Origin: Palsa-504 sp963753195
GTDB taxonomy: Bacteria; Actinomycetota; Actinomycetes; Streptosporangiales; Streptosporangiaceae
Direction: 5' to 3'
Assembly (NCBI GenBank): GCA_963753195.1
Contig: CAVWBH010000003.1
Span: forward strand, 62,001 to 126,000
DNA: 64,000 nt
Part shown: one piece after another, positions 24,013 through 32,858 of the stretch
How positions within the stretch are numbered: the stretch's first letter is position 1
Layout of the letters: each line of letters opens with the position of its first letter
The notes under the pieces: generated by a model
Told to the model about the DNA's origin: nothing
Databases searched by the model: none
The model's input: the letters and a program-made list of their open reading frames with translations, nothing else
Program-made: the position numbers and the translations under genes

Positions 24013-25724
24013 TGACGTACCCCCATCGTTGAGGTGGAAGCGTTCACTTCGGAACCGGAAAGTACGGAATCGGAAGATCCGCTACGGGAGTTTCCGGTGC
24101 GGGAAAGCCCGGTGCGGGATAGCCCTATACGCGAAAGCCCGGAACGAGAAAGCCCGCTACGGGAAAGTCCTAGTCGGGAAAGCCCTGGATGGGAAAGCCC
24201 GGAACGGGAAAGCCCTGGGACGGAGAGTACTGTACGGCGGAGCTCGATCGCGGCGGCCAGGCCGCTGCGTACGGCGCTCTCCATGGTGTCCGGCCACCCG
24301 GTGTCGGTCCACGCCCCGGCCAGGACCAAGCCGGGAAGCTGGGTGCCGGCCCGCGGACGCAGCTTGCCGGTACCCGGCACCTGCCGGAAGGTCGCCCGCC
24401 GCTCACGGGTGACGAAGAACTCGACGACCCGCGCCTCCCGGGCGGCCGGGAACAGCTCAGCCAGCGCGGGCAGGAACTGCTCCCGCAGCGTCGCCGCGGG
24501 CACGTCCACGTACTCGTCGGCCGCCGACAGCGAGATGGCCAGGTACTGCGGCCGGCTTGCGCCGCCGGCGGCGGGGCTCGCGGCGCCGGGGCTGTCGGCG
24601 GCGGTAGGGCTGGCGGGGGCCGCGAGGCGGTCGAGGCCGGAGATGCCAGTGCGGTCGAAGACCCACTGGACCGGGGAGTCGACGGCGGCGGCGAAGGGCA
24701 GGTCCATGACCGGGCGGTCGTAGATCACGTGCACGTTGACGATGGGCGAGGCGCTCAGGCCTGCCCAGGCCGCCACGGTGGAGTCCGGCAGCGCGCCGGG
24801 CGGGACCAGGCGGGCCGCGGCCTCGTGCGGCACAGCCAGCACCACCGCGTCCGCCAGGAACTCGGTCGCGCCGGAGAGCTCGCTCGCGGGATCCGCGGAG
24901 TCCGCGAGATCCGCGGGGCCGGCGGGGCCGGCGGGGTCGAGAGGGCGGGCGAGACGGACGCGGTAAGCGGGGCCAGCGGCCGGGGAGCCGGCGGGCTCGA
25001 TGGCGGAGACCTTGGCGCCTAGGACGACCTGGGCGCCGAGCTTGGCCAGGAGGGCGGCGGCCGCGTCGCCGTGCAGCTCGCCCAGGGGACGCGCGGGGAC
25101 GCCGATGTCGGCGGCGTTGCTGCGGCCGAGCAAGCCGGTCTGCACCACGGTGGCGGCCAGCGACAGGGAAGCGTCGTCACCGGCCACGTTCAGGGCGGAG
25201 ACGGTGAACAGGTCCCACAGGGCCCGGCGGGCGCGGTCGCTCTGGCCATGGGCGGCCAGCCAGTCACCGAACCGCTGCTCGTCGGTCGCGGGGTCGGCCG
25301 GGTCGACGCCGCGCATGGCAAGGGCGGGCCGTGAAACGCGAGCCCGTTCGGGCAAGGAAAGAAAGGGGTACCGGGCCAGGGCGGGCAGCATATGCAGGGG
25401 GCCCGGCAGTCCGGCCCGGCGCAGCTGGCCGCGCCTGGGCCCGGGGGCGAGCACCGTGACGTCGAACCGGTCCTGGACCGAGGCGTGGGCGGTCATGCCG
25501 AGCTGGCCGAGTAGGCCGCGGTAGGCCGTGCAGCAGCCGAGGAAGATGTGCTGGCCGGTGTCGACGACCAGGCCGTCGCGGGTGAAGGAGCTGGTCGCCC
25601 CGCCCAGCCGGGGCCGGGCCTCGAGCAGGGTGACGGCCGCGCCGGCCTCGGCCAGGGCGATCGCGGCGGTGATCCCGGCCAGTCCGCCGCCGATCACCGC
25701 CACCCGGGGGGCGGCGGGGCTCAT
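24009..25724 (-). CDS. hpnE: Hydroxysqualene dehydroxylase HpnE (FAD-dependent)
   Basis: Flavin amine-oxidase/desaturase-type enzyme that reduces hydroxysqualene to squalene. The dinucleotide-binding opening VAVIGGGLAGITAAIALAEAG sits at residues 8-28, followed by LEARPRLGGATSSF and DTGQHIFLGCCTAYRGLL, characteristic of HpnE. The closing FAD motif is LVLAGAWTDTGWPDTMESAV (around residue 475). After it the protein carries an unusual tail of about 70 residues built from GLSRS-type pentapeptides, followed by a Ser-rich end. A Pro/Ala-rich insertion also appears near 265-290. The length of 571 residues exceeds the usual 420-470 for this reason. It overlaps hpnD and the synthase gene by 4 bp each. 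Confidence 0.94.
   Translation of the reverse strand: MSPAAPRVAVIGGGLAGITAAIALAEAGAAVTLLEARPRLGGATSSFTRDGLVVDTGQHIFLGCCTAYRGLLGQLGMTAHASVQDRFDVTVLAPGPRRGQLRRAGLPGPLHMLPALARYPFLSLPERARVSRPALAMRGVDPADPATDEQRFGDWLAAHGQSDRARRALWDLFTVSALNVAGDDASLSLAATVVQTGLLGRSNAADIGVPARPLGELHGDAAAALLAKLGAQVVLGAKVSAIEPAGSPAAGPAYRVRLARPLDPAGPAGPADLADSADPASELSGATEFLADAVVLAVPHEAAARLVPPGALPDSTVAAWAGLSASPIVNVHVIYDRPVMDLPFAAAVDSPVQWVFDRTGISGLDRLAAPASPTAADSPGAASPAAGGASRPQYLAISLSAADEYVDVPAATLREQFLPALAELFPAAREARVVEFFVTRERRATFRQVPGTGKLRPRAGTQLPGLVLAGAWTDTGWPDTMESAVRSGLAAAIELRRTVLSVPGLSRSGLSHPGLSRLGLSRSGLSRSGLSRIGLSRTGLSRTGNSRSGSSDSVLSGSEVNASTSTMGVRQ
24070..24237 (-). repeat. 15-bp tandem repeats in the 3' end of hpnE
   Basis: Roughly ten degenerate 15-bp units, on the plus strand of the form GGGAAAGCCCGGAAC, encode the repeated GLSRS/GLSRT/GLSHP pentapeptides at the C-terminus of HpnE, after the last conserved FAD motif. 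Confidence 0.85.
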
Positions 25725-26575
25725 CCGTGCCTCCCGGCCAGGGCCTTGACCGCGACCACGGCCTTCTCGCGGCCGGACAGGGAGACCCGGCCGCGCAGGA
25801 CGGCGGCCGGCTCGGCGGTGATGCGGTCCAGCAGGCCGCGGTAGATCCCCGCCATCGCGCCGGTGCAGGCGGCGCTGCGGCGGTCGAGCAGGCCCAGCAG
25901 CTTCCAGCCGGTGGCGTACCAGTCCCGGGCCCGTTCGGCCTCGAACTCGACCAGGCGGGTGAAGCCGGGGGCCGGCGCGGGCTGGCCCAGAGCGGCCGGG
26001 TCGCAGTCGAACTTGGCCAGGTCTTCGGCGGGCAGGTAGACGCGGCCGTTGCCGTAATCCTCGCGGATGTCACGCAGGATGTTCGTCAGCTGGAGGGCGA
26101 CGCCGAGCGAGTCGGCCAGCCGGGCGGCCTGGCCCGGGTCGTGCTCCGTGCCGAAGATCCCGAGCGAGAGGCGGCCGATCGAGCCTGCCACGCAGCGGCA
26201 GTACCACAGCAGGTCGTCGATGGTCTGGTAGGTGTGGCCCCGCACGTCGGCCACGCAGCCGTCGATGAGCTCGCCGAACGCCGGCATGGGCACGGGGAAG
26301 TTCCGCTGCACGTCGGCCAGCGCGAGCAGCACCGGATCAGCCGCGGGCGGCGCGGTGAGGTCAAGGACCTGGCCCCGGGCCGCCTCCAGGGCGGTGATCT
26401 TCTGCTCGGCCGGCATGGTGCCGTCGCCGATGTCGTCGATCCGGCGGGCGAACGCGTAGATGACGGCCAGGCCGCGCCGCTTGGGCGGCGGCAGCAGCCT
26501 GATGCCGTAAGCGAAGTTCCTGGCCTGTGACCAGGTAATCCGCTCGCACTCGCGGTAGGCCTCAGTAAGTTCCAT
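25721..26575 (-). CDS. hpnD: Presqualene diphosphate synthase HpnD
   Basis: Condenses two farnesyl diphosphates to presqualene diphosphate. The 284-residue squalene/phytoene-synthase fold has both aspartate-rich motifs: RRIDDIGDG (around 45-53) and ILRDIREDYGNGRVYLP (around 165-181). RNFAYGIRLLPPPKRRG near the N-terminus and YCRCVAGSIGRLSLGIFG in the middle are typical of HpnD. It follows hpnC by 10 bp and overlaps hpnE by 4 bp, the standard hpnC-hpnD-hpnE order of the three-enzyme route to squalene. Confidence 0.95.
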   Translation of the reverse strand: MELTEAYRECERITWSQARNFAYGIRLLPPPKRRGLAVIYAFARRIDDIGDGTMPAEQKITALEAARGQVLDLTAPPAADPVLLALADVQRNFPVPMPAFGELIDGCVADVRGHTYQTIDDLLWYCRCVAGSIGRLSLGIFGTEHDPGQAARLADSLGVALQLTNILRDIREDYGNGRVYLPAEDLAKFDCDPAALGQPAPAPGFTRLVEFEAERARDWYATGWKLLGLLDRRSAACTGAMAGIYRGLLDRITAEPAAVLRGRVSLSGREKAVVAVKALAGRHG

Positions 26576-26585
26576 GGCGGCCCGC

Positions 26586-27593
26586 TCACTTTCCCCTCGC
26601 GTAGGCCTTGGCCAGCTCGACCGCCATCTTCGGCTTGCGCGGCCGGGCGGTCGCGCTCAGCACGTCATACCGCTGCGCCCTGATGGCGGCCAGCGCGGCC
26701 CGGCCGCCCGCCAGATAGCCGGCCACGGCCAGCCGGGCGGCGCCGCGCAGCGTGCCGACCAGCGGCGCGCCCTGGTCCAGCAGCCCGGCCGCGCGGTCGG
26801 TCTCGAAGCGCATCAGGTCCCTGACGGCCATCCCCGCGGCCGGCCGGGCCAGGTCGGCCTCGGTGCAGCCGAACCGCTCCAGGTCCTCGGCGGGCAGGTA
26901 GACCCGCCCGTTGGCCAGGTCCTCGGCGACATCCTGCCAGTGCTCGGCCAGCTGCAGGGCCGTGCAGATGCGGTCGGACAGCCTGATGCGCTCCGGGGTG
27001 GCGGCGCCGAAGATGTACAGCACGATCCGGCCCACGGGGTTGGCGGACAGCTCGCAGTACCGGCACAGCTCGGCGAAGGTCTGGTAGCGCGTGACCTGCT
27101 GGTCCTGCCGGTTGGCCTGGATCAGGTCCTGCAGCGGCGCGGCCGGGATCTGGCACTGCGTGACGGTCCGGGCCATGTCCTGCATGACCGGCGAGCGCGG
27201 TACGGCACCTTGGTAGATACGGTCCACGTCGGCGGCAAGCTCGTCCAGCAGGCGCAGCCGGTAGGCGGCGTCGGCCGGGCCGGGCCCGTTCACCTCACAG
27301 GCCTCGTTCACCTCACAGGCCTCGTTCACCTCACAGGCCTCGTTCACCTCGCGGGCCTCGTCACCCAGGTCGTCGGTCAGCCGGGCGAAGCAGTACAGCG
27401 CGGTCAGATGGCGCCGGTAGCGTTCCGGCAGCACCTTCAGCGCGACCGGGAAGTTCTCCCCCGAGGCGTTCGCCGCCACTTCTTGGGCACGGGTAATCTC
27501 CGGGCGGACATGCTCGCGCACTCTCGCCCGGCTGGTTTCGGTACTGCCCCCGGCCACCTCGTCATTTTCCAGGTAATGCGCAATTAATTGCAA
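26586..27593 (-). CDS. hpnC: Hydroxysqualene synthase HpnC
   Basis: Converts presqualene diphosphate to hydroxysqualene. SGENFPVALKVLP is the HpnC hallmark; FARLTDDLGDE and EHWQDVAEDLANGRVYLP are the two aspartate-rich motifs. Directly after DDLGDE lies a four-fold hexapeptide repeat, REVNEACEVNEACEVNEAC and so on, absent from ordinary HpnC. The start is uncertain: TTG 27593 has no Shine-Dalgarno sequence and the first 12 codons overlap an AT-rich palindrome; GTG 27557 is a good alternative, and family length would allow it. It is the promoter-proximal gene of the seven-gene hpn operon. Confidence 0.92.
   Translation of the reverse strand: MQLIAHYLENDEVAGGSTETSRARVREHVRPEITRAQEVAANASGENFPVALKVLPERYRRHLTALYCFARLTDDLGDEAREVNEACEVNEACEVNEACEVNGPGPADAAYRLRLLDELAADVDRIYQGAVPRSPVMQDMARTVTQCQIPAAPLQDLIQANRQDQQVTRYQTFAELCRYCELSANPVGRIVLYIFGAATPERIRLSDRICTALQLAEHWQDVAEDLANGRVYLPAEDLERFGCTEADLARPAAGMAVRDLMRFETDRAAGLLDQGAPLVGTLRGAARLAVAGYLAGGRAALAAIRAQRYDVLSATARPRKPKMAVELAKAYARGK
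27288..27359 (-). repeat. Four 18-bp in-frame tandem repeats in hpnC
   Basis: Units at 27288, 27306, 27324 and 27342; the first three are identical (plus-strand unit GTTCACCTCACAGGCCTC) and the fourth differs at one base. On the coding strand they give EVNEAC repeats just after the first catalytic aspartate motif. Near-identity implies a recent expansion. Confidence 0.92.
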
Positions 27594-28008
27594 ACAATGA
27601 CGCGTGCGTCACCTGACAGCACTGTCGGCTAACGGGGTGGCGAGCCTGCCCGGCGTGGAGTTCACTACTGTTCGCGCAGGTTACGCTGCGGAAAACTAAT
27701 TTGCATAGCCGGACATCTCTATGTTACGTAATGCACCTGACATTAGCGTCAGTTTGCGGCGATCGGCATTGATTTAACCAGCCCGAGCTGGGGCGGCCCG
27801 GGCCGGCGGCGGCCGCTGGCACCGCAGGTTGCGGTGCCGCCGGCGCGTCGCGCCGGATGCGGAATTCGTCCGACTTATCATCATCTTCGCCGGGCTTGTC
27901 CCTCGGCCAGTGCTTAGCTCCCTTCGCACCCGTACTCAATGCTCAACGCTGGTCGCCCAGGCCGCTGCGCCGCGCCCGGGGATCACGATGCTGGTGGAGG
28001 TCATGGCC
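27594..28008. promoter_or_regulatory. 415-bp divergent regulatory region: hopanoid operon / secreted phosphatase
   Basis: No convincing gene. It is AT-richer than its surroundings and carries several symmetric elements: GCAATTAATTGC (27580-27591, a perfect 12-bp palindrome at or just inside the hpnC start), GACAGCACTGTC (near 27615-27626), CTGACATTAGCGTCAG (near 27737-27752) and TTACGTAA (27724-27731). A weak plus-strand promoter, TTGCAT (27701) with TTACGT 17 bp on, is possible. A minus-strand frame (27724-27939, charge-rich, TTG start, no Shine-Dalgarno) is not supported. Control of both flanking units from here is inferred from layout. Confidence 0.5.
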
Positions 28009-30258
28009 ATGGGCGACACGAGACTGACTCACGGGCTGGCCGGCCGGGCCCGCCGGAGGACCCCAGTGTCCGGCCAGGCCCGGCCGCTGGCCCGGCCACT
28101 CACGTCGCTCGCCCTCGGCGTCGGCGGTGCCGTGGTGCTCGGCATGCTGGCGGCGCCCGGCGCTTCGGCGGCGCCCCGCGCTTCGGCGGCGCCGACGGCG
28201 GCGCCAACCCCCGCTCCCGCTGGCGCATCGTGCGCGCTGGGCGCCAGCGGATCGGCGATCAGTCACGTCATCTACATCCAGTTCGACAACGTGCACTACA
28301 CCAGGGACCAGCCGAATGTGCCCAGCGACCTGCAGCAGATGCCGAATCTGCTCAATTTCATCACCGGCAACGGGACGCTCGTGTCCGATGAGCACACGCC
28401 GCTGATCGCGCACACGGCCGACGACATCGTCACCTCCGAGACCGGCCTTTACGGCAGCGACCAGGGCATACCGATCGCGAACGAGTACAACTACTACACG
28501 CCGGGCGGCGCCACCGACACGGCCGGGTCGTTCGCCTACTGGACCGACCCGATCGTCGACTACAACACCGCGACCAGCGCCCCGGTCGGCGACAGCACCC
28601 AGACGCTGATCACCGCCCAGGGCAAGAACACGCCGGCGCCGTGGGTGCCCTACAGCCGGGCGGGCTGCGACTTCGGCTCGGTCGCCGCGGCCGACACCGA
28701 ACTGGAGAACACGCTGCCGGACGTGCCGCTGGTGTACGGGGCCAGCTCCGCCGAGGCCAAGGAGGCGGAGAACCCCAAGCTGGCGAATCAGGCCGAGGCC
28801 GACTTCATGGGCCTGTCCGTGCACTGCGCGCAGGGCTCGCCGGTCTGCACCAGCGCGCACGGCGGGGTGGCCGACCGGCTGCCGGACGAGCCAGGCGGGT
28901 ACAGCGGGTACCAGGCGCTGTTCGGCAGCAAGTTCATCCAGCCGGTGATCAGCCCAGCCGGGCCGGTGCGCGACCTGAACGGGAACGTGATCAAGGATTC
29001 CTCCGGCGACATCGGCTTCCCCGGATACGACGGGCTGATCGGCCCGGTCGGGCTGGCCTACACCCTGGACATGCAGACGCACGGCATCCCGGTCACGTTC
29101 ACCTACCTCAGCGACGTGCACGACAACTGGGTGACCGGAGCTGGCCTGGGCTCGGGCACCCCCACCTACGAGAGCCAGCTGCGGCAGGAGAACGCCGCCT
29201 TCGGGACGTTCTTCTCACGCCTGGCCGCGGCCGGGATCACCAAGGCCAACACGCTGTTCGTGTTCACCGCCGACGAAGGCGACCACTTCGTCGGCTCCTC
29301 CCCCGCGTCCGCCACCTGCAACGGGGTGAGCATCACCTGCTCCTACAGCAAGGTCGGCGAGGTCGACGGCAACCTGACCGGGATGCTGGCCGCCAAGGGC
29401 GTCACTACCCCGTTCGACGTCGAGGCGGACTCCGCGCCGATCATCTACGTGCATGGGCAGCCGGCCCGCACCGCGCCGCCGGCCCGCACCATGGAGCAGG
29501 CGGCCGCGGGCCTGACCGCGGATGACCTGGCCGCGGGCCGGACGGTCAAGCTGACCAACTACCTGGCCGATCCGGTGGAGATGAACCTGCTGCACATGGT
29601 CACCGGCGATCCGAAGCGGACCGGCACGTTCGCGCTGTTCGCCAACCCGGACTTCTGGCTGAGCAGCGGGTCGTCGAGCTGCGGCAGTTCGTGCGTGAGC
29701 GAGCCGAGCGGGCAGGATGCGTGGAACCACGGCGACGTCGCACCGCAGATCAACACGACCTGGCTCGGCCTGGCCGGACCCGGCGTGGCCCACGCCGGCG
29801 TGGACAAGGCCACCTGGTCCGACCACACCGACATCCAGCCCACCGTGATGGCCCTGCTGGGGCTCAAGGACGACTACACACCAGACGGCGTGGTGCTCGG
29901 GGACCTCATCGAGCCGACGGCACTGCCGTCCGCCATGTTCTCCAACTACCCGGCGCTGCGCCAGCTCGCCCAGGTCTACACACAGCTCGATGCGGCCGTC
30001 GGGCCGTTCGGCCTGGCCACGCTGACCGCCTCGACCCGGGCGCTGGCCAGCCGCTCCCCCGGTGATGCCACCTATACGAGCATCGAGAACCAGCTCTCCT
30101 CGCTCGGCAAGGCCCGCAACGCCCTCGCCGCGCAGATGCAAGCCCTGCTGATGGGCGCGGAGTTCGGCGGCAAGCCCGTGAGCGTCAGGGCCGCGGCGTC
30201 ACTGATCTCCCAGGGTCACCGGATGCTGGCGCAGGCCCTTGCGCTGGCCAAGGGGTAG
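28009..30258 (+). CDS. Secreted alkaline-phosphatase-superfamily (sulfatase-fold) hydrolase
   Basis: About 749 residues. A twin-basic N-region (RARRR, then RPLARPL) followed by SLALGVGGAVVLGMLAAPGASA is a secretion signal. The mature protein has scattered alkaline-phosphatase-superfamily metal-site motifs: IQFDNVH, TPLIAHTADDIVTSETGLYG, FTADEGDHFVG and WSDHTDIQPTVMALLGL. Several cysteine pairs fit an extracellular enzyme. Its substrate (phosphate, phospholipid or sulfate ester) cannot be read from sequence. A frame is open further upstream, but GGAGG 8 bp before ATG 28009 and the position of the signal peptide favour this start. It is divergent from the hopanoid operon. Confidence 0.82.
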   Translation: MGDTRLTHGLAGRARRRTPVSGQARPLARPLTSLALGVGGAVVLGMLAAPGASAAPRASAAPTAAPTPAPAGASCALGASGSAISHVIYIQFDNVHYTRDQPNVPSDLQQMPNLLNFITGNGTLVSDEHTPLIAHTADDIVTSETGLYGSDQGIPIANEYNYYTPGGATDTAGSFAYWTDPIVDYNTATSAPVGDSTQTLITAQGKNTPAPWVPYSRAGCDFGSVAAADTELENTLPDVPLVYGASSAEAKEAENPKLANQAEADFMGLSVHCAQGSPVCTSAHGGVADRLPDEPGGYSGYQALFGSKFIQPVISPAGPVRDLNGNVIKDSSGDIGFPGYDGLIGPVGLAYTLDMQTHGIPVTFTYLSDVHDNWVTGAGLGSGTPTYESQLRQENAAFGTFFSRLAAAGITKANTLFVFTADEGDHFVGSSPASATCNGVSITCSYSKVGEVDGNLTGMLAAKGVTTPFDVEADSAPIIYVHGQPARTAPPARTMEQAAAGLTADDLAAGRTVKLTNYLADPVEMNLLHMVTGDPKRTGTFALFANPDFWLSSGSSSCGSSCVSEPSGQDAWNHGDVAPQINTTWLGLAGPGVAHAGVDKATWSDHTDIQPTVMALLGLKDDYTPDGVVLGDLIEPTALPSAMFSNYPALRQLAQVYTQLDAAVGPFGLATLTASTRALASRSPGDATYTSIENQLSSLGKARNALAAQMQALLMGAEFGGKPVSVRAAASLISQGHRMLAQALALAKG

Positions 30259-30282
30259 CAGGCGGCGGGCGGCGGGCGCGGA

Positions 30283-30388
30283 CCTCGGGTACGCCCTAGG
30301 CCTCGGGTACGCCCCAGACCTCGGGGCTGCGCCAGACCTCAGGTGCGCCAGACCTCGGGGGCTGCGCCGGACCTCAGGTGCGCCAGAT
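30283..30388. repeat. Degenerate 16-20 bp repeat array after the secreted hydrolase gene
   Basis: Six imperfect direct copies of ACCTCGGGGCTGCGCCAG-like units fill the gap between the convergent hydrolase and phosphatase genes and touch the phosphatase stop. Units abut with no spacers, so this is a simple tandem array. Confidence 0.8.
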
Positions 30389-31495
30389 GAGGACCAGCGC
30401 GCAGTCATCGGAGCCGCTGCCGGCGCCTTGCAGGTTTCCGACCATGCGGCCCGGGCCGCCGCCGGCGAAGCCCGCGGAAAGCGTGCGTTCGGCCTCACCT
30501 AGCAGCCGGTCGGTGCCCGCGTCGATGTCGCGGCCGGGCGCCTCCACCAGGCCGTCGGTGTAGAGCATGAGCGCGTCGCCGCGCTGCAGCACGCCGCGTT
30601 CGGTCTCGGACGCAGCGCCGCGCAGGTCGGGGACCACGCCGAGCACGATGCCGCGGGCGCCGGTCAGGCGCCAGCGGCCCGCCGCGGCGTCGTAGTGCAC
30701 GGCCGGGGGATGCCCGGCCGAGGCGATCACGTACTCGCCCGAGGCCAGGTCGAGCGAGAGGTGAACGGCGGTGACGAAGCCTTCTGTGGTCCCGCCGCGG
30801 CGCATGTAGGCGTTGCAGGCGGGCAGGAATTCCTCGCGCGGCACCGAGCCGAGCAGGCCGCCGAAGGCGCCGGAGAGCAGCAGCGCCCTGGTCCCGGCGT
30901 CGATGCCCTTGCCGGACACGTCGACCAGCGCGACCTCGAGTGTCTTGCCGTCGAAGGATGAGACCACGAAATCGCCGCCGAACGAGGCGCCGCCGGCCGG
31001 CCTGAGCACCACCGACGAGCCCCACCCCTCGCCGAGCCGGGGCAGCTTGCCCTGGGCCTGGATGCGATCCCGCAGCTCGAGCAGCATCCGGTCGCCGCGC
31101 AGGCCCTGGACGCCGAGCTTCTTGCGGGTCCGGGACAGGACGTCGGCGAAGACCGCGGTCAGCACGATGGTCGCCACGATGCCCGGGCCGGCCTTGCCCT
31201 TCACCAGGTCGTAGATCACGCCGGCCGCGACGAAGACGAAGAAGATATGCAGCGCCCGGGGCCACATCAGGAGGCCGCCGGCCAGGATCGGCAAGATCAT
31301 CACGCCGGGCGAGAACCACCACACCGAGACGTGCACGGCGGCCACCGCGATGGCGATCACCGCAGCCGAGGCGATGAACGCCATCCGCCGGTTCCCGGTG
31401 GTGAACTGCCGTGTCAGCTGGACCCGTGCGGCCGCCACCGCCTTGACCATCCGCCCCGCGCGGCGGCGGCCCTGGATTAGTGGCGGGCTAACCAT
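30374..31495 (-). CDS. Membrane-anchored PP2C/SpoIIE-type serine/threonine phosphatase
   Basis: A 373-residue protein. Residues about 35-115 hold three or four hydrophobic helices. Residues about 145-372 are a PPM/SpoIIE phosphatase domain: GGDFVVSSFDG and VALVDVSGKGIDAG carry the metal-binding aspartates, followed by SAGHPPAVHY, GDALMLYTDGLVEA and the final DDCALVLI. Such proteins (RsbU-like) typically dephosphorylate anti-anti-sigma factors. No partner gene is in the window. The start could also be the ATG at codon 16 (MVKAVAAARVQL). Confidence 0.9.
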   Translation of the reverse strand: MVSPPLIQGRRRAGRMVKAVAAARVQLTRQFTTGNRRMAFIASAAVIAIAVAAVHVSVWWFSPGVMILPILAGGLLMWPRALHIFFVFVAAGVIYDLVKGKAGPGIVATIVLTAVFADVLSRTRKKLGVQGLRGDRMLLELRDRIQAQGKLPRLGEGWGSSVVLRPAGGASFGGDFVVSSFDGKTLEVALVDVSGKGIDAGTRALLLSGAFGGLLGSVPREEFLPACNAYMRRGGTTEGFVTAVHLSLDLASGEYVIASAGHPPAVHYDAAAGRWRLTGARGIVLGVVPDLRGAASETERGVLQRGDALMLYTDGLVEAPGRDIDAGTDRLLGEAERTLSAGFAGGGPGRMVGNLQGAGSGSDDCALVLIWRT

Positions 31496-31577
31496 GATGC
31501 CGCGAACTGTAGCCGATCAGCGCTCCGGCAGCCTAAACCATTCGCGTCGGGGCGGGACGCAAGGTACGAAGGCAGGT

Positions 31578-32858
31578 ATGACGACAGATGATGGCCCGTT
31601 TCCGATCAGGCCGGTCAGCCCGGAGGAGTTCGACGGCTTCCATGCCGTGTTCATGCACGCCTTCAACAGCTCCCCGCCGACTGCCGAACAGCGGCGGCGG
31701 GTCGTGTCGTACCTGGAGTTCGACCGCAGCCTGGCGGCCCTCGACGGCGCCACGGCGGTCGGCACCGCGGGTGCCTACACCTTCCAGCTCACGGTGCCCG
31801 GCCTGCGGGCGCTGCCCACGGCCGGGGTGACGTGGGTGTCCGTGCTTCCGTCGCACCGGCGGCGGGGGGTGCTGAGCAGCCTGATGCGCCGCCAGCTGGC
31901 CGACGTCCGCGACCGTCGCGAGCCGCTGGCCGCGCTGTGGGCATCGGAGTCGGTGATCTACCCCAGGTTCGGCTACGGCCGCGCGATGTGGCATGCCGAC
32001 TTCACGCTGTATCGCGGCGAGGGCGCGCTGGCCCGGACCGCCCCGGCCGACCCCGGCCTGCGGCTGCGGCTGGTGGAGCCCGCGGCGGCACTGCCCGAGC
32101 TGGCCAAGGTCTACGACACGGTCCTGCCGTCACGGCCCGGCTTCATCGCGCGGGACGAGGCATGGTGGCGGCGCGAGGTGTACGACCCGCCCGAGTGGCG
32201 GCAGGGCGCGAGCCCGCTGCGCTGCGTGCTGGCCGAGGACGACAGCGGCCCGCGCGGCTACGCGCTCTATTCGGCCGTGCACCGCTGGGACTCCGTGACG
32301 TCCCTGCCCAACGACTCGCTGACCGTGCGCGAAATGGTCGGCACCGACGCCGCGGCCAGTGCGGCGCTGGCCGCCGACCTGCTCAGCCGCGACCTGACCG
32401 CGGAGTTCCACTTCCGCGATCGTCCCGTCGATGACCCGCTGCTGAGTCAGCTGGCCGATCCCAGGCGGGCCCGCCCGCGGCTGAAGGACGCTCTGTGGGT
32501 GCGGATCATCGACGTTCCGGCCGCGCTGGCCGGGCGGCGGTACTCCGGCCCGGTGGACGCCGTCCTCGAGGTACGCGACCAGCTGCTGCCCGCCAACGCG
32601 GGGCGGTGGCGGCTGGCCACCACGGGTCAGGCCGGGGGCACCAGCGGCCTGGAGGCCTCGTGCGTGGCCGCAGAGCCGGGCGCCGCGGCGGACGTCACGC
32701 TGGACGTGACCGAGCTCGGGGCCGCCTACCTGGGCGGCACCAAGCTCGCCGAGCTGGCCGGCGCCGGGCTGGTGGCCGAGGGGCGTCCCGGTGTGGTCCG
32801 GCAGCTGTCCGCCGCCCTAGCCTGGGATCCCGCCCCCTGGTGCCCGGTCAATTTCTAG
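31578..32858 (+). CDS. Eis-like GNAT N-acetyltransferase
   Basis: A 426-residue three-part acetyltransferase of the Eis family: an N-terminal GNAT domain (WVSVLPSHRRRGVLSSLMRRQL carries the acetyl-CoA loop), a second degenerate GNAT domain, and a C-terminal sterol-carrier-like domain. It ends in the conserved WxPxxWCPVNF sequence, whose C-terminal carboxylate is catalytic in Eis. Eis proteins acetylate amines such as aminoglycosides or polyamines, but the natural substrate here is unknown. The ATG at 31578 is chosen because homology begins there; the frame is open to 31350 into the divergent phosphatase gene. Its end overlaps the convergent MFS gene by 42 bp. Confidence 0.88.
   Translation: MTTDDGPFPIRPVSPEEFDGFHAVFMHAFNSSPPTAEQRRRVVSYLEFDRSLAALDGATAVGTAGAYTFQLTVPGLRALPTAGVTWVSVLPSHRRRGVLSSLMRRQLADVRDRREPLAALWASESVIYPRFGYGRAMWHADFTLYRGEGALARTAPADPGLRLRLVEPAAALPELAKVYDTVLPSRPGFIARDEAWWRREVYDPPEWRQGASPLRCVLAEDDSGPRGYALYSAVHRWDSVTSLPNDSLTVREMVGTDAAASAALAADLLSRDLTAEFHFRDRPVDDPLLSQLADPRRARPRLKDALWVRIIDVPAALAGRRYSGPVDAVLEVRDQLLPANAGRWRLATTGQAGGTSGLEASCVAAEPGAAADVTLDVTELGAAYLGGTKLAELAGAGLVAEGRPGVVRQLSAALAWDPAPWCPVNF

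Noticed and set aside
27288..27359. CRISPR-like array
   Set aside because: Units are adjacent 18-bp repeats without spacers and lie in frame within hpnC.
27724..27939. A 71-residue charge-rich minus-strand frame upstream of hpnC
   Set aside because: TTG start without Shine-Dalgarno and in the middle of a regulatory-looking region; could be real but there is no positive evidence.
30283..30388. CRISPR-like or integron-type repeat array
   Set aside because: Repeats are degenerate, directly abutting, with no spacers and no cas or integrase genes nearby.
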